Part shown: positions 27,598 to 36,088 of the stretch, in pieces
How positions within the stretch are numbered: the first letter of the stretch is position 1
How the letters are laid out: the number at the start of each line of letters is the position of its first letter
DNA from: Ardenticatenaceae bacterium
Lineage (GTDB): Bacteria; Chloroflexota; Anaerolineae; Promineifilales; Promineifilaceae
DNA length: 64,000 nucleotides
Assembly: GCA_030065875.1 (NCBI GenBank)
Contig: JASJCR010000020.1
Location: forward strand, 1-64,000
Direction: 5' to 3'
The notes under the pieces: generated by a model
Told to the model about the DNA's origin: nothing
The model's input: only the letters and a program-made list of their open reading frames with translations
The model's database searches: none
Position numbers and translations under genes: made by a program

Positions 27598-29106
27598 ATG
27601 AAGAAATATCGTTTAATCTTTTCAATTTTGACAATCGCCTTATTGGCCCTCGCGGCTTGTCAGCCGCAGATTGTTGAGGTAACCCGCGTGGTTACTGAAA
27701 CGGAAACGGTCACCGAAGAAGTCACCCGAGTTGTGACTGAAACCGAGACGGTTTCCGAAGAGGTTGAAGTAACTCGTGTCGTAGAAGTGGAAGGTGAAGC
27801 TGCCCAAACCATCACTTTCTGGACCACAGAAGTTCAACCGGCCCGGGCGGAGCGGCAGCAGGCGATTATCGACGCCTTTACCGCTGAAACCGGCATAGAA
27901 GTTGTCATGGTCCTGGTCGAAGAAAATGACATTGACAGCGTCATGGCGGCAAATTTCGCGGCCGGAACCCTGCCTGATGTCACCGTTGTTCCGCTTGATT
28001 TCACCGCCGGTTGGGAAGCGGATGGCATTCTCGACCCAGCCGCAGCCGGGCGTGTCCTCGACACCCTGGGGCGCGACACCTTCTCCGAAGGGGCGCTTGA
28101 ACTGCTCGACAACGGCAGCGGCCCGGTTGCGGTCCCCGCCGATGGTTGGGGTCAGTTTATCGCTTACCGTGCCGACCTGTTTGAAGAGCTGGGTCTGGAA
28201 GCACCCGATACGTTTGAAACGATTCGTGCGGCCGCTGAGGCGCTAGACGCCGCCGGCTATATCGGCATTATGTCCGGCACCGACCCCGGTCAAACATACA
28301 CTCAGCAAACCTTTGAGCACTTTGCGATGGCCAATGGGGCAACCCTGACCGATGCCGACGGCAACGTGACGATGAATACGCCGGAAATGATCGAAGCGCT
28401 CGATTTCTACAGCAGCCTGATGGCTGAAGCCGGACCCAAAGACACAGCCACCTTCTGGGATCAAGCTCGCGCCCTCTATTTTGCCGGCGAAGTGGGCATG
28501 ACCGTTTGGTCACCGTTTTTGCTGGACGAGATGGCCGGGCTGCGGGACAGCGCTTTCCCCAACTGTGATGAGTGTGCTGACGACCCGGCTTTTATTGCCA
28601 AAAACACTGAGTTTGCCACGGCCATTTCCGGCCCCAGTGGCGCACCGGCTCAATATGGCGCCATCTTCTCGATCGGTATCACAAGCGGAGCAAATACAGA
28701 TGCCGCGGAAACATTCCTGGCCTACTGGTTGGGCGATGAGGCTTATGTAGGCTGGTTGGGCGTCGCTCCTGAAGGGAAATTCCCGATGCGACGAGGCACG
28801 GCTGATAATCCCACCCAATTTATCGAAGAGTGGGCACAGCTGGAAGTCGGCGTAGACCGAAAAGCGCCGTTGACTGACTTCTACAGCCCTGAAACCCTCG
28901 AAGGGTTGGTACAGGGTGCCAACAACATCGATCGTTGGGGCTTTGATGCCGGGCAGGGGCAGCTGGTCAGCGCCGTTTACTCTGAGCTGGTCATTCCCCA
29001 GGCAATTGCCGATATTATCGACGGTTTCCTGACGCCGGAAGAAGCGGCCGAGCAGCTGCAGGAGCAAGTTGAAGAAATTCAGGCCGGCCTGATTGATGAT
29101 TCATAG
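27598..29106 (+). CDS. ABC-transporter sugar-binding lipoprotein
   Basis: 502 residues. The signal peptide MKKYRLIFSILTIALLALAA ends in a lipobox L-A-A-C with C21 as the lipidated residue. Residues 25-65 form a repeated V-T-R-V-V-T-E-T-E-T-V linker of the type common in Chloroflexota lipoproteins. The rest is an extracellular solute-binding domain of family 1 (I-T-F-W-T, then A-A-G-T-L-P-D-V), which captures mono- or oligosaccharides for import. A strong ribosome site GAAGGAGGA precedes the ATG. The two permeases follow; a 28-bp palindrome at 29132 separates them from this gene. Confidence 0.92.
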   Translation: MKKYRLIFSILTIALLALAACQPQIVEVTRVVTETETVTEEVTRVVTETETVSEEVEVTRVVEVEGEAAQTITFWTTEVQPARAERQQAIIDAFTAETGIEVVMVLVEENDIDSVMAANFAAGTLPDVTVVPLDFTAGWEADGILDPAAAGRVLDTLGRDTFSEGALELLDNGSGPVAVPADGWGQFIAYRADLFEELGLEAPDTFETIRAAAEALDAAGYIGIMSGTDPGQTYTQQTFEHFAMANGATLTDADGNVTMNTPEMIEALDFYSSLMAEAGPKDTATFWDQARALYFAGEVGMTVWSPFLLDEMAGLRDSAFPNCDECADDPAFIAKNTEFATAISGPSGAPAQYGAIFSIGITSGANTDAAETFLAYWLGDEAYVGWLGVAPEGKFPMRRGTADNPTQFIEEWAQLEVGVDRKAPLTDFYSPETLEGLVQGANNIDRWGFDAGQGQLVSAVYSELVIPQAIADIIDGFLTPEEAAEQLQEQVEEIQAGLIDDS

Positions 29107-29131
29107 TGGCACATGTTAAGTGCTTTTTGGA

Positions 29132-29159
29132 GGAAGCGGGGCTGTACAGCCCCGCTTCC
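29132..29159. promoter_or_regulatory. Perfect 28-bp palindrome inside the transporter operon
   Basis: Arms GGAAGCGGGGCTGT and ACAGCCCCGCTTCC abut without spacer, giving a very stable RNA hairpin 26 bp after the binding-protein stop. No T-run follows, so it looks less like a terminator than a 3'-end stabiliser that keeps binding-protein mRNA above permease mRNA, as known for malE-malF. Confidence 0.6.
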
Positions 29160-29197
29160 ACACTTGATGCGGTAAAACAGTCAGGAGGAGGGAAATC

Positions 29198-30175
29198 ATG
29201 ACTGTGCAGCAACCTGACGTTACGATTGAAAAACAGGGGACCTCAAAGGGAATGGGGACGATGGCCGCCCGGGATGCCCGCCTCGCTTACCTCTTGATCC
29301 TGCCGGGATTAGGGTTGGTTCTAATAATCATCCTTTTTCCGATGGTCTGGAACATTATTTTAAGCTTTCAGGAGATTGGATTACGCGATTTACCGACCCT
29401 TAACCTTCTTGATTTCAGCAACCTGACCCTTGAAAATTATACCGATGGGATCTCTTCCCGGTTTTGGATTGGGCTGCGGGTGACCCTGATATACACCATC
29501 GGCAGTACTGTTTTAGCGATTATTGGCGGTTTGTGGGCCGCTCTTGTGGCCAAAGAGGCGTTTCCCGGGCGCAATATTTTTCGTGCGTTCCTGCTCTTTC
29601 CATACATCGCCCCCGTCATCTCGACCGCGTTTATCTGGCGCTTGATGCTGGATAAAAATTTTGGCATCATCAATGCCGTACTGGGTTTAGAAGGGCAGGA
29701 AGCGATCGGCTGGTTGACCTCTCGCAGCCACGAATTTATGATTTTTGGCCGGGAAGTAGGATTGCCAATTGCCTTAATTACCGTTATCGCCTTTGAGGCG
29801 TGGCGCTACTTTCCTTTCGCTTATTTATTTTTACTCGCTCGCTTACAGGCGATCCCCAGCGACATTTATGAGTCAGCTGAAGTCGATGGGGCTGCCCCCT
29901 CACAACGCTTGTGGTATATCACCATCCCGCAGCTTCGCAGCGTGATTGCTACCCTGTTTTTGCTGCGCTTTATTTGGACCTTTTATAAATTTGAAGATAT
30001 TTTCTTGCTCAATGGGGGTGCGGCCGGCACAGAAGTGCTGACGGTTCAAATCTTTAACTGGCTCTTTTCGCGACGCAATGTGGGCGTAGCCTCAGCCCTG
30101 GGGGTTGTTTTGGCCATCGCCCTGATGATTTTAGTGGTCGTGTACCAGCGGTGGACAGCTGAGGAGGAAACTTAA
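29198..30175 (+). CDS. ABC sugar-transporter permease, MalF type
   Basis: 325 residues with six or seven membrane helices. The E-A-A-like cytoplasmic loop Y-E-S-A-E-V-D-G-A near residue 225, followed by F/L-W-Y-I-T-I-P-Q-L, contacts the ATPase and identifies a MalF/UgpA-type subunit. It pairs with the MalG-type permease whose ATG is one base after this stop. Ribosome site AGGAGGG precedes the start at 29198. No ATP-binding subunit gene is in the window, so a shared MsiK/UgpC-type ATPase encoded elsewhere is likely. Confidence 0.9.
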   Translation: MTVQQPDVTIEKQGTSKGMGTMAARDARLAYLLILPGLGLVLIIILFPMVWNIILSFQEIGLRDLPTLNLLDFSNLTLENYTDGISSRFWIGLRVTLIYTIGSTVLAIIGGLWAALVAKEAFPGRNIFRAFLLFPYIAPVISTAFIWRLMLDKNFGIINAVLGLEGQEAIGWLTSRSHEFMIFGREVGLPIALITVIAFEAWRYFPFAYLFLLARLQAIPSDIYESAEVDGAAPSQRLWYITIPQLRSVIATLFLLRFIWTFYKFEDIFLLNGGAAGTEVLTVQIFNWLFSRRNVGVASALGVVLAIALMILVVVYQRWTAEEET

Positions 30176-30176
30176 A

Positions 30177-31139
30177 ATGGCCCAAAATGTCACCTCACCT
30201 ACAAGCACATTTTCTAGAGAGATTTTTGAGCGACGTCTCGGGGTTTTCCTCAAGTGGTTCAGCATTGCGTTTTTTATTTTAATCACCGTATTTCCATTTT
30301 ACTGGATGCTGAATTTATCGTTTCGGCCGTTTCAGGATGTATTAACCGACCCCACGCGGTTGATTCCTAGAGTACAGGATTTTCAGACGGTATTTGCCCC
30401 TCTATCGTGTATTTTTGGCGGTGATCCGGAATTTTGTGAAGGCGCGGTTCGCAACAGCAGCTACGCGGCCGTCTTGATTCAGTTCAATTTCCTCAGGTTT
30501 ATTCGCAACAGCCTGATCTTATCCGGCCTGACCGTTGTGCTGAGCATTGTGATTTCTGTTCCGGCCGCCTATGCCATTAGCCGCCTCAGATTTCGCGGCC
30601 GATCCGCCATGAACTGGGGGATTTTGCTGATTTACATGTTTCCAGGGATCGTCATCTCGATTCCCCTCTTCGTCTTCTTTGTACGGATCCAGCAGTCGCT
30701 CGGCATTCAGCTCCGCAGCCCGGTAGGCGTAACCTTAATATATCTGGCCAGCACGCTCCCTCTGGCCCTTTATATGCTCCGGGGCTACTTTGATACCATT
30801 CCACCCGATCTGGAGGAAGCGGCCATGATTGACGGAGCGACGCGGATGGTCGCCCTGTGGCGGGTAACGATCCCCCTGGCCATGCCGGCGATCGCTTCCG
30901 TGGCGCTGTACGTGTTTATGATCGCCTGGAACGAGTTTTTATACGCGCTGCTCTTCCTGATTGAAAACCCGGCAGCCTGGACTCTGCCCCTAGGGCTGCA
31001 GCAGCTTGACAGTCAGGAAGTTCCCAGAACATTTCTGATGGCCGGCAGCGTTATTATCAGCGTTCCCGTTATTGTTCTGTTCCTGTTCTTTGAACGTTTC
31101 TTGACGGGTGGCTTAACGGCCGGCGGCGTCAAAGGATAA
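30177..31139 (+). CDS. ABC sugar-transporter permease, MalG type
   Basis: 320 residues, six helices. The cytoplasmic loop L-E-E-A-A-M-I-D-G-A-T near residue 215 and the W-R-V-T-I-P-L-A-M-P that follows are typical of MalG/UgpE subunits. It forms the channel with the preceding permease. Between helices 1 and 2 there is an extra outward segment of about 50 residues with two cysteines (C-I-F-G-G-D-P-E-F-C) that could form a disulfide; usual MalG proteins are shorter here. GAGGAAA provides the ribosome site within the end of the upstream gene. A multi-hairpin element follows the operon. Confidence 0.9.
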   Translation: MAQNVTSPTSTFSREIFERRLGVFLKWFSIAFFILITVFPFYWMLNLSFRPFQDVLTDPTRLIPRVQDFQTVFAPLSCIFGGDPEFCEGAVRNSSYAAVLIQFNFLRFIRNSLILSGLTVVLSIVISVPAAYAISRLRFRGRSAMNWGILLIYMFPGIVISIPLFVFFVRIQQSLGIQLRSPVGVTLIYLASTLPLALYMLRGYFDTIPPDLEEAAMIDGATRMVALWRVTIPLAMPAIASVALYVFMIAWNEFLYALLFLIENPAAWTLPLGLQQLDSQEVPRTFLMAGSVIISVPVIVLFLFFERFLTGGLTAGGVKG

Positions 31140-31255
31140 TATTTAAAACAGGATTTCACGAATGACATGAATTTTTTCCATTCAGAAGAGAAAATCCTTT
31201 TAATACTGCGTAACAAATGTTTTCTAAACTTTTAACCTGATTGCCACCTCACTTG

Positions 31256-31358
31256 GCCGATGAATAAATCCATCGGCCATGGAGACCGAAACCGGATAAA
31301 TCCGGTTTTAACGCGATTTATCGCGTTTCGGTTTCCATAGCGGCCGAATTTATTCGGC
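31256..31358. repeat. Multi-hairpin palindromic element
   Basis: Four hairpins with related ATAAAT/ATTTAT cores in 103 bp: GCCGATG/CATCGGC (31256-31277), AAACCGGAT/ATCCGGTTT (31289-31308), AACGCGAT/ATCGCGTT (31310-31327) and GCCGAAT/ATTCGGC (31343-31358). The two inner ones sit inside an outer stem ATGGAGACCGAAAC (31279-31292) pairing with 31325-31338 with one mismatch. It lies in the 484-bp gap 31140-31623 after the transporter operon; the rest of that gap shows no gene I can support. Confidence 0.75.
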
Positions 31359-31623
31359 TGCGGCAAAATAGCGTTTCTAAAAAAGAAGTTAAGAATATTT
31401 TTGTAACAGTGAATTTAATTCGTGTCATCCTGTTTTTTGAAATTAACTATGGCGCACGTAATTTTAGTAAAGCCAATAATGGTGGCGGACCGTTAAATCC
31501 GCCACCTAATATACCAAACCGCTTCCTTCATCAGGTGCGGAGATTTGTCACCCAAACCGAGACACCCCATAAACCACCAGCATCCCCAAACCTCAGCCAG
31601 GAAGTGGAACGGATGGGGGAAAA

Positions 31624-33345
31624 ATGTTGCACAAAATTCCAATCTCAATGGACAATTCCATGCACGGCAAAATCACTCACCTGTTAACCTTTATTTATGG
31701 GGCAGAGAAAGGTGCAGAAATTCAACCCAAACTTGAGGCCCTGCTTGAAAACTACCGAGTAAGGCTGCCACACCCGCCACCTGCCGCCCCGCCCTTCGAT
31801 CACTCCGATACCATTCTGATCACCTACGGGGATATGGTACAGAATTCAGGTGAAAAACCGCTGCAGACGCTGCGGTCATTTTTAAAGGAGTGGGTTGGCG
31901 GTGTGGTCAAGGGGGTTCACCTGCTGCCGTTTTATCCCTACTCTTCTGATGACGGGTTTTCAGTCATCGATTACCAGAAAGTCAATCCTGATTTGGGTGA
32001 TTGGCACGATGTAAAGGCGTTTAAACCTCACTTCCGGCTGATGTTTGATGCGGTGATCAACCATATCTCTCGCCAAAGCTCATGGTTCAAGGGGTTTTTA
32101 AATAATGAATCCCCTTACAAAGATTATTTTATCCGGGTTGACCCGCAGACCGATCTATCGGCCGTCTTCCGGCCGCGAGCCCTGCCGCTCCTGACACCGG
32201 TAGAAACCACTTCGGGCAAGGTCCACGTCTGGACCACCTTTAGCGCCGATCAGATCGATCTCAATTACCAATCTTCAGAACTGCTGCTGGATATTCTGGA
32301 CACGCTTCTTTTTTACGTGGCGCATGGAGCTGAAGCGATTCGCCTCGATGCCATCGGCTTTATGTGGAAAGAAATCGGCACCAGCAGCATCCACCTGCCC
32401 CAAACCCATGCGCTGATCCAGCTCATGCGTGCGGTTTTGGATAAAATCGCCCCAAACGTGGCCCTGATCACCGAAACCAACGTCCCCCATCAGGACAACA
32501 TTTCTTATTTTGGCGACGGCCGTAACGAAGCCCAGATGGTCTATAATTTTTCTCTGCCGCCGCTGACGCTCCACGCCTTTCACACGGGAGATGCCACCAC
32601 CTTATCGAAGTGGGCTGCCTCGCTTGACCTTCCGTCCGATCGGGTGACGTTCTTTAATTTCCTCGCCTCCCATGATGGCGTCGGCCTCACCCCAGCCAGA
32701 GGCATCCTGAATGATGAAGAAATCCAGCGTATTGCCGACCGCGTAGAAAGGCTCAATGGCTTTGTCTCGTACAAAACCAATACAGACGGCAGCGAGAGCG
32801 CCTACGAACTGAACATCAACTTTCTCGATGCACTCGGCAAACCAGGAAATGAAGAAGCTGAATCCTTGATTGTCAACCGCTTCATCACCTCTCAGGCGAT
32901 CATGCTCGCCCTGCGAGGTGTGCCGGGGATCTATTTTCACAGCCTCTTTGGCTCGCGCAGCTGGCGCGAAGGGGTGGCTCAAACCGGTCAAAAACGGACG
33001 ATTAATCGGGAGAAACTGCGGCTTGACGATCTGAATCAGGAATTAAAATCCGGGTTTAGGCGTGCCGTGTTTTCCCGCTATCTCAATCTTTTGCGAGTGC
33101 GGACGTCCGAAAAGGCATTTTCTCCTTATGGAAAACAGGAAGTTGTCCAGCTCAACCCGGCCGTGTTTGCTGTTTTGCGCCAGACCGATGGGGAGCAGAT
33201 TTTATGCGCTCACAACGTCTCCGATCGGCCGGTGGTCGTTGAATTTCCCTTCCCCGGCACCGAACTGCTGCACGATAAGCCGATCAAAGAAAAGACGATG
33301 CAGCTCGGCGCTTACGAAACGATTTGGCTCAAAAAGAATGGGTGA
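31624..33345 (+). CDS. GH13_18 sugar phosphorylase (glucosylglycerate/sucrose phosphorylase type)
   Basis: 573 residues. I-T-Y-G-D near 66-70 and L-P-F-Y-P-Y-S-S-D-D-G-F at 101-112 are hallmarks of subfamily GH13_18. Nucleophile D242 (I-R-L-D-A-I-G-F), acid/base E284 (L-I-T-E-T-N) and H350-D351 (A-S-H-D-G-V-G) are all in place. Members split an alpha-glucoside with phosphate to alpha-glucose-1-phosphate; the subfamily includes sucrose, sucrose-6F-phosphate and glucosylglycerate phosphorylases. The I-T-Y-G-D and W-K-E-I-G-T context looks nearest the glucosylglycerate type, which I cannot confirm. There is no signal peptide. Its glycine codon and TGA stop lie at the start of a 105-bp heptamer array. 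Confidence 0.85.
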   Translation: MLHKIPISMDNSMHGKITHLLTFIYGAEKGAEIQPKLEALLENYRVRLPHPPPAAPPFDHSDTILITYGDMVQNSGEKPLQTLRSFLKEWVGGVVKGVHLLPFYPYSSDDGFSVIDYQKVNPDLGDWHDVKAFKPHFRLMFDAVINHISRQSSWFKGFLNNESPYKDYFIRVDPQTDLSAVFRPRALPLLTPVETTSGKVHVWTTFSADQIDLNYQSSELLLDILDTLLFYVAHGAEAIRLDAIGFMWKEIGTSSIHLPQTHALIQLMRAVLDKIAPNVALITETNVPHQDNISYFGDGRNEAQMVYNFSLPPLTLHAFHTGDATTLSKWAASLDLPSDRVTFFNFLASHDGVGLTPARGILNDEEIQRIADRVERLNGFVSYKTNTDGSESAYELNINFLDALGKPGNEEAESLIVNRFITSQAIMLALRGVPGIYFHSLFGSRSWREGVAQTGQKRTINREKLRLDDLNQELKSGFRRAVFSRYLNLLRVRTSEKAFSPYGKQEVVQLNPAVFAVLRQTDGEQILCAHNVSDRPVVVEFPFPGTELLHDKPIKEKTMQLGAYETIWLKKNG

Positions 33346-33445
33346 TAGGTGTTGGGTGATAGGTGTTGGGTGATAGGTGTTGGGTGATAGGTGTTGGGTG
33401 ATAGGTGTTGGGTGATAGGTGATGGGTGTTGGGTGATGGGTGTTA
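33341..33445. repeat. Heptamer array (GGTGATA/GGTGTTG), 15 units
   Basis: Fifteen 7-bp units of form GGTGNTN, mostly alternating GGTGATA and GGTGTTG, then decaying heptamers to about 33490. The first unit contains the TGA stop of the phosphorylase gene. Because 7 leaves remainder 1 on division by 3, the repeated TGA appears in every reading frame. The gap 33446-33601 otherwise shows only a ribosome site GGAGGA before 33602. Confidence 0.92.
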
Positions 33446-33601
33446 GCTATTAGTTTTAGCAATCAGCAATTAATCCTGGCAATTAGCAATTAACTTGGCT
33501 GAGGCATACAACACGTACGGGAAAATCTTGTCGCCTACAACCCTTTTTTTCAGCTCAAATTTCGTTAGAATGGCATTATCCCATTCTCCCTGGAGGAAGA
33601 T

Positions 33602-36073
33602 ATGACCCAACATGCCAAACTCGTCATTGTTGGAGCCGGAATTATCGGCTGCAGCGCCGCCTATCACCTGGCCAAACTCGGCTGGAGCGACATCATCGTT
33701 GTCGACAAAGGCCCTCTTTTTGAAAACGATGGTTCAACTTCACACGCGCCGGGAGGGGTCGTGGCTCTGGCTCATTCCAAGGTGATGAATCAGTTTGCCC
33801 AATATTCCTCCAAGCTCTTTAAAAGCCTCGACAATTACGAGGAGGGGCGCAACACATATAATGCGGTCGGCGGCATCGAAATGGCCATTTCACAAGACAG
33901 AATGGACGATCTGATTCGGCTGCACGGGGAAGCTCACTCATTTCACTCCGAGGCCCATCTGCTGACACCGGCCGAAGTTCAGGAAAAATTGCCGTTTGTC
34001 GATCCATCACAAATCAAAGGAGGATTGTTCGCCCCTTTGGGAGCCATCGTGGCCGGCTGGCACGTTTCCGGTGCCCTCGCCCGTGATGCAGAAAAGATGG
34101 GCGACGTAAAATTTGTGCCGCATACGCCGATTGTTGATATCGAAGTTAAACACGGCCGGGTCTCGGCCGTCCTGACCGATAATCCCGCGATGCCCCGCAT
34201 TGAGTGCGAGCAGGTGCTGCTGTGTACCAACATCTGGGGGCCGGTTTTGGGAGATAAAATCGGGGTTCCCATGCCGCTGCTGGCCTACGAACATCAATAC
34301 GTCATTACCGATCCGCTGCCGGAGCTGGCCCAATTTCAAGCCGGCGTTCAGGCGGATGAAATTATTTACCCGACGATGCGTGAACTCGATTCAACGATGT
34401 ATTACCGGCAGCATTGGAACGCCTACGGGATCGGCAGCTACTGGCACCGGCCGATCCCCCACAAAGGGCACACGATTAAGGGGAATGCGATCCACGAATT
34501 TACCCCGGCCGACTTTTCAGAGGCGTGGGATCAGGCGCAGCGCATCATGCCCATGCTTAAAGGGCACGATAACTTCACCAAGAAATTTAACGGGATGTTC
34601 GCCTTTTCGGTTGACGGCTATCCGATTATGGGCGAGTCGCGCCACATTGGCGGGTTGTGGACCTGCGTGGCCTCCTGGATAACCCACTCCGGGGGGGTGG
34701 GTAAATCGATTGCGGAATGGATGACTCACGGCGATACAGAATGGGATTTGCGACAGGCTAATCTTCATCGCTTCCACGACTTTCAAACCACCGAAAAATA
34801 TATTTCTACGGTCTGCAACAAAAATTATCGAGAGGTTTACGACATCATCCATCCTGCCCAACCGATCACCGAACCGCGCAACGTCCGCCTGTCACCGTTC
34901 CACGGCCGGTCACAATCTCTAAAAGCGGATTTTACGGCGTTTGCCGGGCTCGAACTGCCCAACTGGTTTGAAGAAAATCAGCGGCTGCTTGAAGTTTATG
35001 ACGAAAAAATACCGGCCCGCTCCGGATGGGGCGCTCAATTTTGGTCCCCCATTCAAGGCGCGGAACATTTGGCCGTCCGCGAGAACGTAGCCGTTTTTGA
35101 TTTAACCGGTCTGTCGATCATCGAGGTTTCCGGTTCCGGAGCCGTCGATTTTGTTGAGTACCTGTGCAGCAATCGCATGGATAAACCGGTGGGCCAGGTC
35201 GTTTATACCCTTTGGCTAACCCCCAATGGCGGGGTAAAACGCGACTTGACCGTGGCCCGCATGGCTGACGACCGCTTCTGGATGTTTGTCGGTGAAGGAA
35301 CTCTGCCTCAGGATCTTGACTGGGTCTTACGCCACGCCCCAAAGGATGGCTCGGTGGCGGTCAACGATATTTCCAACGCCTATTCAGCTGTTGGTGTGTG
35401 GGGTCCAAACGCCCGCAGGGTGCTGGAAAAGGTGTCCACGGCCGATTTGAGCCATGCAGGTTTTCCCTTTTACAGCGGCCGCTGGATCGATGTAGGCATG
35501 ACCAAAGTGTATGCGATGCGCATTTCTTATGCCGGTGAGCTGGGCTGGGAACTGCACATCCCGTTTGACGCCTCTCTACCGGTGTGGGACACCATCTGGG
35601 AGGCCGGCCGGGAGTTCAACATGATCGCCGCCGGGATGGGGGCGTTTGATTCGCTGCGGCTGGAAAAAGGGTATCGTTTGTGGGGTCGCGACGTATACAC
35701 CGAATACAACGCGTATGAAGCCGGTATGGGTTGGACCGTCAAGACCAAAAAAGGGGATTTTATCGGCCGTGAAGCCTCTATCGAAGCCCGAAAAAAGCCG
35801 CTCAAGAAGAAACTCACCTGCCTGACGATCGATGATCCGGCCGCAACCCCGTTTGGTTATGAACCGATTTTTGATAACGGCAGTTGTATCGGTCACGTCA
35901 CAACCGCAAACTTTGGGTATTCAATTGGCAAAACAATCACCTACAGCTATCTGCCGGTGTCTTATACTGAGGTTGGCACAGAGGTTGAAATTATGATCAT
36001 GGGGCAGCGTCACAAGGCGGTTGTAGCGGCCGAGCCCCTCTACGATCCAAAGTCGGCCAAGATGAAAAGATAA
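33602..36073 (+). CDS. Dimethylglycine/sarcosine dehydrogenase-like FAD and GcvT-domain oxidoreductase
   Basis: 823 residues, two domains. Residues 1-400 are a DAO-type FAD oxidoreductase with V-G-A-G-I-I-G at 10-16 and G-S-T-S-H-A-P-G at 44-51. H48 aligns with the histidine that binds FAD covalently in mammalian dimethylglycine and sarcosine dehydrogenases. Residues from about 430 to the end are an aminomethyltransferase (GcvT) domain that in relatives passes the methyl group to tetrahydrofolate (S-Y-A-G-E-L-G-W-E-L near 640). It demethylates an N-methyl amino acid; the exact substrate is unknown. Start ATG has a good GGAGGA site. The ATP-grasp gene begins 15 bp downstream. Confidence 0.9.
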   Translation: MTQHAKLVIVGAGIIGCSAAYHLAKLGWSDIIVVDKGPLFENDGSTSHAPGGVVALAHSKVMNQFAQYSSKLFKSLDNYEEGRNTYNAVGGIEMAISQDRMDDLIRLHGEAHSFHSEAHLLTPAEVQEKLPFVDPSQIKGGLFAPLGAIVAGWHVSGALARDAEKMGDVKFVPHTPIVDIEVKHGRVSAVLTDNPAMPRIECEQVLLCTNIWGPVLGDKIGVPMPLLAYEHQYVITDPLPELAQFQAGVQADEIIYPTMRELDSTMYYRQHWNAYGIGSYWHRPIPHKGHTIKGNAIHEFTPADFSEAWDQAQRIMPMLKGHDNFTKKFNGMFAFSVDGYPIMGESRHIGGLWTCVASWITHSGGVGKSIAEWMTHGDTEWDLRQANLHRFHDFQTTEKYISTVCNKNYREVYDIIHPAQPITEPRNVRLSPFHGRSQSLKADFTAFAGLELPNWFEENQRLLEVYDEKIPARSGWGAQFWSPIQGAEHLAVRENVAVFDLTGLSIIEVSGSGAVDFVEYLCSNRMDKPVGQVVYTLWLTPNGGVKRDLTVARMADDRFWMFVGEGTLPQDLDWVLRHAPKDGSVAVNDISNAYSAVGVWGPNARRVLEKVSTADLSHAGFPFYSGRWIDVGMTKVYAMRISYAGELGWELHIPFDASLPVWDTIWEAGREFNMIAAGMGAFDSLRLEKGYRLWGRDVYTEYNAYEAGMGWTVKTKKGDFIGREASIEARKKPLKKKLTCLTIDDPAATPFGYEPIFDNGSCIGHVTTANFGYSIGKTITYSYLPVSYTEVGTEVEIMIMGQRHKAVVAAEPLYDPKSAKMKR

Positions 36074-36088
36074 TTGTGCCGCGCGCCA

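Noticed and set aside
33341..33445. CRISPR array
   Set aside because: The repeat unit is 7 bp, units abut without unique spacers, and no cas gene is near.
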